Shown here piece after piece: positions 1-10,856 of a stretch of 64,000 nucleotides of DNA. The notes below the pieces were generated by a model. The model was not told the origin of the DNA. It worked only from the letters and a program-made list of their open reading frames with translations, and ran no database searches. The translations under genes and the position numbers were made by a program. The DNA lies in NCBI GenBank assembly GCA_014529385.2, contig CM043969.1, positions 17,553,446-17,617,445 of the forward strand. Reading direction: 5' to 3'. The stretch is from Adiantum capillus-veneris. Taxonomy: Eukaryota > Streptophyta > Polypodiopsida > Polypodiales > Pteridaceae. The number at the start of each line of letters is the position of its first letter. Position 1 is the stretch's first letter.

Positions 1-2
1 TA

Positions 3-414
3 TATAGTGCTAGTTGCAGTACACACAGCTTGAACTTGGTATTGCAAGATTGGTACAAGAGGGAGGACACAGAGTGGTTCAAATGGATAGTAGACAATGC
101 TCGCTTAATAGTCAAGTTTGTTTTGAAGCGTCAGAGGGTTCTTGACATGTACCGTCAGAGGATGTCTACTATGTTAAAACTGTCGTGCGAAACTAGATTT
201 TGCACCAACTACTATACGGTAGAATCACTAATAAAAAATAAGAATGCTGTGATGGAGACATTTGTTTGTGCCACTTTTTCAGAATGGGAGGCTGGTCAAA
301 GGGAGAAGATAAAAAGCAAAATAGGGGTGATCAGAGATCTACTAGCTGATCGCCACTTCTGGGATGATGTGGTGGATGTGCACAATGTCATGATGCCCAT
401 TATGCTCGCCTTGA
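3..414 (+). pseudogene. hAT-like (DUF659-type) transposase fragment
   Basis: The frame is already open at the left edge and has no ATG. It encodes a stretch typical of plant hAT-derived RNase H-like transposase proteins: an S-T-H-S-L-N-L-V-L-Q-D-W block, then I-V-K-F-V-x-K-R-Q-R, then L-K-L-x-x-x-T-R-F-C-T-N-Y-Y, and a W-E-A/F-W-D-D segment near codon 120. This matches the middle of the family, before the C-terminal dimerisation domain. Recognisable similarity stops near 414; the frame stays open to 623 but the rest does not look like transposase. The N-terminus lies outside the window and the C-terminus is absent, so it is a broken DNA-transposon remnant rather than a working gene. The family call rests on reading the translation, not on a search. 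Confidence 0.6.
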
Positions 415-868
415 CCTCTCCTTTTCAGCTCTCCATCTCGCGTTCCAATGCTCTAGCTTACCCTTGTCTACTTCTTGAGGGCATTCCTCTTTCAAATCAG
501 AGGCCACCTTGGGCAAATTGCCTACCCAACTGCTCAGTAATGAGATTATTGATTCGGTTGTTTTGTCTGGATATAACAACAAAATTTTGCGGACAATCTC
601 ATTGTATAATGATTGCAATCTAGACTCATCTGCAACAATCTGCGCTATATCGTCGGGATCTAGTGCACTGACGATTGTAATCAACAATTGTCTAATTTTC
701 TTTTTGAACTCTATCACCAAAGTAGCAAAAGGATCCATTTTGCCTGCAATGGTATTATTGCAAACAACACATTGTGAAATATAGCTATGTGCCACTCCAT
801 TTGGATCTTTTCTACGTGAAAGAAAAAGTGCAGTATAGAAAAATTGCAGTATGCCTCACCGTACAACA
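415..868. other. Unassigned stretch with an unrecognised minus-strand ORF
   Basis: A minus-strand frame of 131 codons (400-795) starts with ATG and is rich in charged and leucine residues. I recognise no domain in it, and it partly overlaps the transposase fragment on the other strand. It may be a relic of another mobile element or chance. I see nothing else here. Confidence 0.3.
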
Positions 869-1968
869 ACTTATAAACAGATGCTTCTGTCATTATAGCA
901 GCAACACACCTAGTCGCAATTGCAACCATGTGCCGAAGCATGAATGACTGGGAGCAACATAAAACATAGTCACCCTACGCTTTTGCAATGACACACCTAG
1001 CCGCAATTGCAACCATGTGCCAGTGCATTCACGCACGGTGAGTTCTTTCAAACAGATGCTCCTATCATTCTAGCAGCAACACACCTAGTCGCAATTGCAA
1101 CCATGTGCCGAAGCATGAATGACTGGGAGCAACATAAAACATAGTCACCCTACGCTCTTGCAATGAAACACCTAGCTGCAATTGCAACCATGTGCCAGTG
1201 CATCCACGCATGGTGACTTCTTTCAAACAGAAGCTACCGTCAATCTAGCAGCAACACACCTAGTCGCAATTGCAACCATGTGCCGAAGCATGAATGACTG
1301 GGAGCAACATAAAACATAGTCATCCTACGCTTTTGCAATGACACACCTAGTCGCAATTGCAACCATGTGCCAGTGCATCCACGCACGATGTCTTCTTTCA
1401 AGATTCAATCATATGAAACATTATGAAATTATTTGAGCACACATTCATGCATTAGATGCTACCATCATTCTAGCAGCAACACACCTAGTCGCAATTGCAA
1501 CCATGTGCCGAAGCATGAATGACGGGAAGCAACATAAAACATAGTCATCTTGCGTTTTTGCAATGACACACCTAGCCGCAATTGCAACCATGTGTCAGTG
1601 CATCCACGCACGGTGAGTTCTTTCTAACAGATGCTCCTGTCATTCTAGCAACAACACACCTAGTCGCATTTGCAACCATGTGCTGAAGCATGAATGACTG
1701 GGAGCAACATAAAACATAGTCACCCTACGCTTTTGCAATGACACACCTAGCCGCAATTGCAACCATGTGCCAGTGCATCCATGCACAGTGACTTCTTTCA
1801 AACAGATGCTACAGTCAATCTAGCAGCAACACACCTAGTCGCAATTGCAACCATGTGCCGAAGCATGAATGACTAGGAGCAATATAAAACATAATCATCG
1901 TACGCTTTTGCAATGACACACCTAGCCGCAATTGCAACCATATGCCAGTGCATCCACGTACGATGATT
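869..1968. repeat. Satellite: 12 monomers of 87-88 bp arranged as 175-bp dimers
   Basis: The core ACACACCTAGYCGCAATTGC recurs near 904, 991, 1079, 1166, 1254, 1342, 1479, 1566, 1654, 1740, 1829 and 1916. Two monomer types alternate: one continues with GTGCCGAAGCATGAATGAC, the other with GTGCCAGTGCATCCACGCA. The higher-order unit is therefore 175 bp: its starts at 901, 1076, 1251, 1476, 1651 and 1826 are all 175 apart except one step of 225. The extra 50 bp (about 1,400-1,450) is unrelated sequence inserted between dimers 3 and 4. Units differ by a few substitutions, so this is a moderately old local array. Confidence 0.93.
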
Positions 1969-2348
1969 TGATAAAAGAAATTTTATACCTTTAAGTTTTA
2001 ACGCAAAAAACTCAAAAAAACATCAATAAAATAAGGAAGGGATTAAAAAATTACCGCTACACTGCTTTGAGAATGTGGAAAGCTGCCAGAAAGTTTGGTG
2101 AAGAAGACTTTTCAATGTACCTCTCTTGTGAAAAAGACAAGCACCGGCGTCGTCTTTATATAGCCACGGCGGGCCCGGCGGGGAAGTGGCTTTACCCGGC
2201 GGGCCCAGCGGGTTAACTACTTAGCCCGGCGGGCCTTTAGCCGGTCTCCAAGTCTCCTTGCAGGTCAAAAAAGATGAATGTCAATTAACATAATATTTGT
2301 TATTTTGCATTTCTATTGTTATTAACCTGAAATTATAGTGTGATCACG
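1969..2348. other. Spacer with a TATA-like site and GC-rich repeats
   Basis: No gene is visible. A TATA-like CTTTATATAG at about 2,154 is followed by three or four copies of a CCCGGCGGGCC-like motif between 2,165 and 2,240, a sharp GC-rich island in AT-rich DNA. Its role is unknown. Confidence 0.4.
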
Positions 2349-2916
2349 TCATTTTGAAATCCCTGATTCTCTAGGAGAATAGCCATAGCTTTCTTCGGAA
2401 GAAGAGGACAGTTCTCTTTCTTGCCCTTTTCTTCTTTTGTTTTCTCTCTTCCCTTTTAGAGTGACAAGGAGAAGGATTGTGGGTTGACTGTTTCCTCTTG
2501 GGACGAGTTGGCAATCATCTAGACCGCCATCTTCGTGGAGCCACATCTTCAGAGGAACTTAAAGATTCATTATTTTCTTGTTCTTTGGATTCCTCCTCTT
2601 GTATGGGAGAGCTTCTTCTTTTCGCGGTCTCTTCAAGAGGCCTCCTAAGCTCTCTCTCCTCTTGAAGAGGAAGGGAAATCCCATAAGTGCAAAGTTTTTG
2701 AGTAACTTTTGCTTGTAAAGTAGAAGTTACTTCTGCTTGTAAAGCAGAAGTTACTTCTGCTTGAGTAACTTCTGCTTGCAAAGCAGGGTTGCCCATAGCT
2801 TGCTGCAACCTAGTAACAAGATAATTGACAAACATGGTGGCATCATCATTAGCACCTTCATGTGCAAAATCAAAGTTATCAATGTTCATTCTATTCTCTT
2901 GGTTATTATCAGCCAT
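2349..2916 (-). pseudogene. gag N-terminal fragment of a minus-strand LTR retrotransposon
   Basis: On the minus strand an ATG at 2,916 opens a 133-codon frame starting M-A-D-N-N-Q. A helical segment (T-M-F-V-N-Y-L-V-T-R-L-Q-Q) is followed by near-identical repeats of Q-A-E-V-T-S-x-L at about residues 45-72, then a Glu/Ser/Arg-rich tail. The frame stops at 2,515; a second frame (2,349-2,546) carries on with a similar Ser/Glu/Arg-rich composition, which suggests a frameshift. It lies about 400 bp inside the primer-binding site at 3,316 and the LTR at 3,331, the position expected of gag. No protease or polymerase follows, because the satellite region begins instead, so the element is truncated. 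The gag call rests mainly on position. The amino-acid repeats come from a short DNA minisatellite (about 2,690-2,790). Confidence 0.5.
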
Positions 2917-3315
2917 GTTAACAAAATTTTGTGTACTTACTTAGTGTATTCTTTGGCAATCCAAAACTTTAGTTGCTACTCCTCTTAGCCTTTGAAAATC
3001 AGCACTTAAGTATCTACACCCACAGCTCAAATTAATTAATTATAGAGAGTAGTGGAGTGGGTCTAATATTGCAGAGTTGCCAAGGGATAGCTCCTTTCAA
3101 ACTTCTTATGGCTCAATAATTGTAAAGCCGTAGGCAAGTCTAAAAATACTCCATTATTAAGACCAAAGCTCCCGAGGTGTGCACCATATCCCACATATTG
3201 GGCTCAACAAAACCGATAAAAGATCCCAGTCCCACTTACCTAATATAATTAACAAAATCAACCATTAATAGGCTACTTAAGGACCTCTCTTCTTAAGAAA
3301 GAAAAGAGAAACCAA
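2917..3315 (-). other. Leader between primer-binding site and gag
   Basis: Non-coding sequence between the primer-binding site and the gag ATG, read on the minus strand. This is the usual place of the 5' untranslated leader. I see no ORF or structure in it. Confidence 0.4.
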
Positions 3316-3329
3316 ATGCTTTGATACCA
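3316..3329 (-). promoter_or_regulatory. Primer-binding site for initiator tRNA-Met
   Basis: Read on the minus strand, TGGTATCAAAGCAT differs at one early position from the canonical plant initiator-Met site TGGTATCAGAGC. It lies one base inside the LTR start at 3,331, which fixes both the LTR edge and the minus-strand polarity of the element. Confidence 0.75.
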
Positions 3330-3330
3330 A

Positions 3331-4583
3331 TGTAATGAAAATGGCCTATGAACTTTGACAATAGCAGAATTAGGAAACTTAGAAAATAATTTTCGTTAAT
3401 TTACTTTGAGAGCATAGAGGGTGAACTTATTTTATGGTAGCAACATAAACATAGTACTTAATTAACTTGGCATGAGCAATACTTTTGCAAGAGAGAGAGT
3501 TTAGAGAACATGACAATTGTTGAGGACCGGATTTATGTGGATCCAATCCCCCCTCCAATACACATTTGTATTATAGATTCTATCATTAAGAGAGACTTGG
3601 TACACTACAATCTTTGTGTTCCTTGTGACCTAGGTGATGCAATGAAGATGGAAAGCTTCATGCATCATGAGCATAGCATAAAATTTGTAGAAAGCATTAA
3701 CTATTCCAAGCCTCAATCCCAAGGCCTCAAACACCTTGGAAGGTGGAGAGAGCTAGCGGGGAATGAGGGTAGGGAAGAGGAAGAAGAAACATTCCATAGG
3801 AGAAAGAAATAGTTCCTCACTTATCATCATTCTTATTACTAGCATACATAATAGCATAGTAATAAAGATGGAGAAGATGACAAGCTTAAGCATTGGAGCA
3901 TGGCTCTTGGTTGGATTTTCATTCCATAGCCAAGAGTGTTGGTGTAGGCTCTCAACTTCTCTACTAGCTTAGAGAAGGAGATGGAGCTCTTGAACTTTGC
4001 ACTTCACATAATGAGGGTGTGTGTGAGTGTGTGTGTGGGAGGGCATACCCCTCCCAAGCTAGCCCCCTTATTTCTTTGGTCGATCCCCCACTTGTAGCTC
4101 ATGCTTGAAACTCATTGGACTCATCCACGCCTAGCCAATCACCTGCAAGAGGCATATCAAGCAGCAAGGGTAGGATTGGGACAAGTGTCCCCCTTTCTCC
4201 TTTTAGAGAGAGGACTTGATAAATTCTAAAAAATTAATTAAATTAACTAATTTATCATTGGACCCCTTTGGAGGCCAACCAATAGGCTTTAGGCACACCA
4301 TGAGGGCAACGTGAGGAGGAGCTTGACAAAAGCAAGACAAGCACCTCAAGCACCTTAGTCAGCAAGCACGACAAGCACCTCAAGCTTGGGCCGGGTTCCC
4401 ACCTCAAGCTCAACCCTAGCTTACCTAAGGTCAAAGGACTTTTAACACTAGCCTTTGGAGGTCTTTAATGAAGCTAACCCTAAGGTCTTTTAAGCTCCAT
4501 TGGTTAGCCTTGCTCTTTGACATACCATCTCTCATTTGAACCCCTTTACATTGGCCCCATTTTGAGATAGACCTGTAAGCACA
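3331..4583 (-). repeat. LTR of the truncated minus-strand element (right end uncertain)
   Basis: It begins TGTAATGAAAATGGCC immediately beside the primer-binding site. Positions 3,331-3,970 match 21,879-22,519 closely, which shows a dispersed repeat starting at exactly the same TGTAATG. The two copies diverge after 3,970. The right end cannot be fixed from this window; a CA near 4,583 is only a candidate. ORFs of 100 and 69 codons inside it (3,510-3,812 and 3,763-3,972) are probably incidental. Confidence 0.6.
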
Positions 4584-5883
4584 TGTCTATATTCTAACCC
4601 TTGTTCCCATTTATTCTCCCAGATTAAATGATCAGTTTAATATGAGAAAATCATTTGGGTTGGTTAGATATTAGATTTCATGACAATGTAAGTATTAGGA
4701 AGTGAGCAGGGGACAATCTGCTAGTGTAAAGTGTGTGTTTTTGAAGGTGTTTTGTGAGAGGATAGGGGTGTTTTGGATACCTTGAGCTACAGAGAGGCCT
4801 TTGTTTTTGTGCCGGGTGTGTTCCCCTATTCCCCCTCTCCAACATGAATCCGCCATTGCACTTCTCGATTTATCTAGTCATGCACACATTGTGTGCTCAC
4901 CTTTTGCATCTCAAGTCCTATTTTTTGCTACATCTTGGGCCACGCTACTTGCCCACAGTCATAGGGAAGCATTTCTGGCTGGTGATCTCTCTTATCACCT
5001 TGACCAATTTCCCATGACAAGCTAACTGCAATAAGCTCCTAGCCTATCGCTTCGACTATTGTGTCCCCATTGCATCTTTCATTGTGTCACATGCTCCATC
5101 ATCATGAGACTACTTTCTACAGTAATGCTTTGACACACAGAAATAATCTTTCCATTTGTTAACCTTTTTTGAAATCTTCCCACCTTGGTCCCGCTTCAAC
5201 AACCATTGTGATCCCGCAAATTTAAAGCCATTGGCCTTAGCATAAGAGGCTTTCGCATGAAGCATCAAAATGATCTCGACATAGTTGGTCTTCAGCTTGT
5301 GCCAAGATGGTTAACTTTGCACTTTGTATTCATTTTTCATCCTTTGTATCATCGGATGACACACACTATGCCGATTCTGTCTATTTGGTAAGACGTCCAA
5401 GTTGCATTAAAGCAGTCATTTAAGTTTGCACCTTCTGCATATATTTTTCGACTATGTCCACTACGCAAAAAGGAGAAGAGGGACACTTCATGCATTTGGA
5501 TGAAATTCCACCAAGCTTTGATGAATAAGTGGTAGAGAACAACTTGGAGGAGGCAATCATAGCTTACCATTACCAAAATCTGCAATGGAAACATTTGGAA
5601 CAACTCTCACAGCTTCCCATAGAAGATCTAGAAGCATCAATGTTATCATTTGACACTCCGACATCAGAGACACATATGTGAAGCACCATTTTGATTTTGA
5701 CCTATCACGTAGTTGACCTTGTTGCCTACTACTCTCAAGGGGAGGAGTTTTTGGTACTATACCCTACTAGTACACTTCTCTAGGGGAGGACATACTTTGT
5801 AGCCATACTTCCTATGGGAGACACCGACCCTAAGGAAGCACATACACATGGTGCGTGCTCATTTTTCTCACATAGTGGAGGAT
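4584..5883. other. Unassigned
   Basis: No supported gene. Short frames (4,801-5,025 plus; 5,349-5,603 minus) have no recognisable motif. The end of the stretch (about 5,735-5,883) has AGGGGAGGA-type purine tracts such as those upstream of a Copia 3' LTR. Confidence 0.3.
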
Positions 5884-6220
5884 TGTTAGGGATGTGAGAC
5901 ATCCTCACACCATACAAATACTTCCACACTTTGCCTAGCTTTACCCATGGGAATGCACACTTAGTATTTGAGCCATCTAGCCTACATAAACCTACTCTAC
6001 ACATGGCATCCAACTACACTTTATCTGACATAAGCGATGATGTAGAGACCTCTCCTCTAGCTCTCTATAGGAGCATCTAGAACTTTGTATTAATTGAATC
6101 TTGTTTTGTATCATTGTCATGTCATCTTGATTAAGTCGTCTCAATTAGCCAAGTATAATGAATAAGTGTCATTAGTCATGAAAACCACTAACCATTTTTG
6201 CCATAACCTTTCAGAGCATC
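5884..6220 (+). repeat. Candidate Copia-type 3' LTR
   Basis: A purine tract (GTGGAGGAT) is followed directly by TGTTAGGGATGTGAGACATCC, which resembles the polypurine tract plus 5'-TGTTAG start of many plant Copia LTRs. No second copy is present to confirm it, and the right end is a guess. Confidence 0.3.
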
Positions 6221-7139
6221 TCACGGGTCCATAGCATGGGAGTAGAATGTAATGCACTTGGCGTAGGCATGGGGACATAATTCAGGCAAACATGTTGATG
6301 TTGGGGAAAGGGAAGAATAAGGAATCCCAAGAGATTCCACTTAATGAAATGTAGGATAGAGCAAGAATAGTAGGTAGCCCCATGTCAATGTAAAAACCAA
6401 TCTCTTTAAGGAAAATATTAGAAGATACTTCATCTTGAGTTAAAAGAGAAACAAATGGAGGGGATGCCTGGTAGAAGCTCGAGCAGGCGTGAGTCATGAG
6501 AGTGGAGCTGTAGAGCCTACTTATCCTGTAGGCAGTCGAAGGAGACACACAATGAGAGCTGCTAGTAGAGTCAAGGCCAGACATGCTAACTAGTGATACA
6601 AAAGTGGTGCACAAGGGTTCATGGGGAAACACTATGTTTTTCTTAATTTCATGGCTTCGGACATAATCCGATCAATCTCTCATGGTTGCATGGTTGCAGC
6701 ATGGAGTGTAGTTTTGAAGCATGGAATGAAAGATAAAGTAGAGATGGAATCTTTAAAATTTCCACATAATGAGCATAGATTTTTGAAAAAAACTAGCCCT
6801 CATGTATGAAAATTGTCACTTTCTCAAGTAAAGAAACCTTTATGTTACATTTTTTTGTAAATGTACCTGAATATAAATCCCTTATTTTGTTTGCACGTGC
6901 TATCTTACATATTTCCTAGTGGACGCTCCGGGGTAATGTTTCACTTTATTATTACATCCTGAATGTAAGGCATTATTGGGACATTTTAAAATTTACATTG
7001 TTTGTTGCACTTATTGTGCTATAAGCCTTTGTACGTTAACTCTTTGTGCATGTCCCCCCTTTTCTCTCACACCACACATTAAAGTTTACTTTCCGTGTTG
7101 TCCTTCTATGTTTATAAAGCATCTCGATATTGACTCTTT

Positions 7140-7140
<1 letters not shown>
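6221..7140. other. Unassigned
   Basis: A 116-codon minus frame (6,282-6,632) and a 62-codon plus frame (6,621-6,809) show no recognisable domain. Nothing else is visible. Confidence 0.3.
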
Positions 7141-7203
<63 letters not shown>

Positions 7204-7245
7204 CATCCAAAATGTGCACTCTCACATTGCCCTCCCCCCACCCCC

Positions 7246-7281
<36 letters not shown>
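7141..7281. repeat. Microsatellites (CT)n then (CA)n
   Basis: A CT run spans 7,141-7,199 and a CA run spans about 7,246-7,281, separated by C-rich sequence. They create spurious long frames on both strands. Confidence 0.97.
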
Positions 7282-7283
<2 letters not shown>

Positions 7284-7350
7284 GTCATTATGTTGCGTAA
7301 GAAGATCCTCATATTAATATTTTGAGGATATATTTAGGCAAGTGGACTAG

Positions 7351-7930
7351 ATGGCCACTATCCATACCATTGTTGTAGTGGTGGTAGCAAAAGGTTGGGT
7401 TTTACATCAAATGGATGTGAAGAATGCATTCTTACATGGTGACTTGCATGAAGAGGTGAATATGGAGCAACCATAGAAATATGAGGATGTGAGACATATT
7501 GAGTATGTATATAAGCTCAAAAAAGCACTTCATGGGCTAAGGCAAGCACTTGGAGCTTGGCATGAGATGATTGCAGCCTCAATGAGTAATATTGGTTGTT
7601 GTATGGCTCATGTGGATCACTCTTGTATGTGCATGAGAATGAGGTAGGTATTGTGATCACACACATCTATGGTGTCACACACATCTATGGTGATTTCATT
7701 GTTGGTGGAAATCGTGAGGGAGTTGAAATTGAGCATGTAAAGAGCCTCTTAAAGCAAGAGTGTGACATAAAGGGCTTGGGAGAGATATGTTACCCTTAAA
7801 GGAAGTATATGGATATGCTATCAAAGTATGGTATGATTAATCGTGAACTTATTGCTATGCGCTTGGATCAAAATTTGAAGATAGAAATTGATATGGATAA
7901 TGTGCTTGAGAATTCCACTGAGGTAGTCTA
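7351..7930 (+). pseudogene. Ty1/copia reverse transcriptase relic
   Basis: From the ATG at 7,351 the frame reads the Copia RT block: M-A-T-I-H-T-I, then [14 protein letters not shown] (the D is the first catalytic Asp of the family), V-N-M-E-Q-P, Y-K-L-K-K-A-L-H-G-L-R-Q-A and W-H-E-M-I. An in-frame TAG follows the E-Q-P block. After about 7,590 another frame (7,596-7,799) gives D-F-I-V-G-G-N, matching the segment just after the family's Y-V-D-D box, and then V-K-S-L-L and G-L-G-E-I. A final part to 7,930 reads K-Y-M-D-M-L-S-K-Y-G-M. The catalytic Y-V-D-D itself is degraded: H-I-Y-G is duplicated there. No gag, integrase or RNase H survives, so this is a dead fragment. The family assignment is firm from motif order. 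Confidence 0.85.
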
Positions 7931-7944
7931 GGGAAAGCAACATG

Positions 7945-8029
7945 AGAAGTGGACTCTAAAAACCTCTCAAAGCTCCCATGCTGCTCATGGGCTTGGGGCC
8001 TAAAGCATAGCCAACACACAAATTCCAAC

Positions 8030-8060
<31 letters not shown>

Positions 8061-8123
8061 AATGGGAATATGTAAGGGCGTCACCTAGTTTTATGATGCC
8101 ATGAACTAGGATGTGGGGGGAGA

Positions 8124-8182
<59 letters not shown>

Positions 8183-8815
8183 CACAATTTTATTTCACTA
8201 AATTGACAAGCTTAAACATACACATCACAAGGATCTAACTTCATCAACACAAAGCTAGAGCTCATTAAAATCAAACCACAAACACACATAAACAAAGAAT
8301 CATAGTCTCTACTAGAATCAAGTCCTCAAAATGCTTGGGGGATTCACTGGATTCACTAGTAGTACTAGGGAGACGTCACCTACATCAACCAAAATTGGGG
8401 GGATTCACTAGTAGTACTAGGGAGACGTCACCTACATGCACCAAAATTGACTTTTTGACTCCTATATACGAGACCTTGCTTTGCAAAATCTATATTTTTT
8501 GCTTTATTGAACCCCCTATCATGTGATAACATATGATAACTCTTAGTTAATACCCCGAGGGAAAAACCCCCATGAACCCCCACTAAAATTTACAGAGTCA
8601 AAATAGCCATCCCATGCACTATCTTAGGGCTTGGGGAGTCCTCTCCACAATTCTACCCTCATACAATGGATTATTTAGGACTACAACTTCACACACACTC
8701 ACAAGAACAAATCAATTTGGTAGGAGCATATTGCTGGTTGAACATGTTCATCGGCAAGGACCAATCATTAGATGTTTTGTTGGTTCAGATTTTGTGATCC
8801 TCATTTGGTAGCAAC
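7945..8815 (-). repeat. Diverged LTR relic related to the 23-42 kb array family
   Basis: Three blocks match the LTR at 31,458 in order. GCTCCCATGCTGCTCATGGG corresponds to the array LTR's GCTCCCGTGCTGCTCAATGG; CACCTAGTTTT...GAACTAGGA is shared with the LTR copy at 44,612; and GGGGAGTCCTCTCCAC near 8,635 matches the array LTRs. AC (8,033-8,060) and GA/GATA (8,118-8,176) microsatellites sit where the array LTRs carry theirs. It abuts the Copia RT relic at its left. It is much older than the array. The right edge is approximate. Confidence 0.65.
8349..8452. repeat. 52-bp tandem duplication
   Basis: GGATTCACTAGTAGTACTAG starts at 8,349 and again at 8,401; the two 52-bp units are almost identical. 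It lies within the LTR relic. Confidence 0.9.
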
Positions 8816-9871
8816 CCACATAGGCGTGCAAGTAAATAGAGAATGTATCCATTCCTTCATCATTGTATCATAGAATACAAATGTTCTTGCTCCCATGTGT
8901 AGTGTTTGTCTTGTATTCAGATCGAGAGTACTGCACAACACATGCATGAATTCACAATAACTCATCATACACATCACCCATGTTGGCCCTCATGATCCGA
9001 CACTTTTGGAAACCATGATGTATGCTACAATTTCAAGCCCACACTGGATGGTGCAAGATCAGGTGTACCTACTTTGCACAGTAGGGTACTGAGTGTGATA
9101 TTTAACATACATGCAACATTTGCGATTGTGGACTCTCCTTGTATGGACAACTTCGTTTGAGACACTAGGCAAAACACTTGGATTGCACAAGGATAAAAAA
9201 ATAGTAGATTTGGAACATGCATAATCCTTGGATTCACACCTTAGGTGGACTAAAGAAATCAGATTAACAAAAATGGGTGAAAGATGGGCTTACGATAGTT
9301 ATTTTGGATCATTTTTTTTTCTATGGAAAACTTGCACCATGCACTATAATACGTATGAAAACCATAATAAAAAATCATAATATTATATCTATTTTGATTT
9401 AATTTGAACTTAAATCAATATTTTAATAAAATAATGTGTTTTTTTCAAAAAAGATAAGATATAGTGAAATTTTAACTATCAAAGTTTGGTTTTTCAATAT
9501 GGCCACATTTCTTGTCGCTATATCTATCAAATGATTGTAAGATCTTGTGAAATGAACTCCGCATCTATAGATATCTTTTGTAGAAAAATAAAAGTATATT
9601 AAAAAATATTCTTATAAAGGTATTTTATTAAAAATACACAAAAGCCAACTTTTTTATATCAAGAAATCAAATTATGCTCTTGAGTACGTGCTTGATTGAT
9701 ATACAAGAAAACTTTTGCAGCATGAGAGTACATGAAAATATTTATTTGGATCATAATATTGTGACATCACATGACAACTTAGAGCTGGAGAGTCTTTGCA
9801 CACAAAAAGAACTCTTTTTGTTCGATCATTTAAACTTACGGACTTTTCAATGTATTCTTGGCTATGCATTT
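8816..9871. other. Unassigned, AT-rich in its second half
   Basis: No supported gene. The ORFs present are 70 codons or shorter and carry no motif. The stretch 9,300-9,660 is strongly AT-rich. Confidence 0.3.
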
Positions 9872-10856
9872 TGAAGGATTGGGGGTCTGGCCTCTACAAC
9901 ATCTCAAACCACCACAAAGAAAAGAGGATGAAGAGAGATTTCTCATCTCATGAATTTTTTCAACCTTACACACTCAACCTCTACTAACCCTAACCGACTA
10001 GCTTCTCTCTACACTGCTACATCTCCCACTATACTTGGCTGCACTAAAGGTAGCAAAGGGATCAATAAAATCAAAGGAAAAAAGTGAGAAAAAAATTGAA
10101 ATCTTTGCACTTTTGCTAATAAAACCAAGGGCTTCACTTCTTTTCAAACGCCCTTGCATGTACCAGTAGAGATTCCATAGGTGCTCCTATATATACCCAT
10201 AGATTGACCAAAACCCATTCGAATCAATCCCAATTTGAAAAAAAGAAGATTTAGAAAAAAGAATCTCAAAATAAGTGTTGGATTACTTGGGAGGATCCTT
10301 GTCCTTTTGCATATGTACAAGCAACGTATTGCAACACATAGTCTTCCCTCAACTAGCTTCACCACAGAGAGTTGTTACAACATAGGTACCATACCTCAAA
10401 ACAAGATGAAGAAAGGTCAATATGCAAATCTAAGCACCCACTTTCATCTGATCATTGAGGAGAGGCATTCTATCAACTCACCACACCAAGATCTCACAAA
10501 GCAAGGGGGGCACCTCCACAACAAAACTCCCTTCCTTCACCATAGGCTACCTCAATATGGAGCTTCTTCTCCCTTGATAAATTCCACATGACCCAAAGCT
10601 GATAAAATGTCTAATTGTCTTCATATTTTAAGTGCACTTACTTACTCTGTGAAATTTTGACACTTCTATGTACAAAAGTAGCAAAACGATGTACCTTGCA
10701 CAACTAGCCCATATGCATAGAGACAACTGACACACACCACCTTTGTACACTTTGTACAAGCATGTTTTTTTTTGCATCTATGAGGTTCAAAAGAAATAAA
10801 AAACATCTCTCAAATTCTTTGGGCTATCCCACATCATTCCATAAAATTAGCTCACA
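9872..10856. repeat. Left ~1-kb direct repeat (LTR-like)
   Basis: It starts TGAAGGATTGGGG and matches 12,185-13,177 almost throughout, with scattered indels and substitutions. A TATA-like CTATATATAC (about 10,188) is conserved in both copies. Size, TG start, same orientation and spacing suggest paired LTRs. I found no convincing primer-binding site or polypurine tract. Confidence 0.7.

Noticed and set aside
400..795. 131-codon minus-strand ORF as a real gene
   Set aside because: It partly overlaps the transposase fragment on the other strand and shows no recognisable domain. It is kept only as a note in the description.
869..1968. CRISPR-like regular repeats
   Set aside because: Units are contiguous 87-88-bp monomers without unique spacers, in a eukaryotic context; this is a satellite.
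7086..7317. ORFs of 64-113 codons through the CT/CA runs
   Set aside because: They exist only because dinucleotide repeats lack stops; the translations are simple Ser-Leu, Arg-Glu or Cys-Val alternations.
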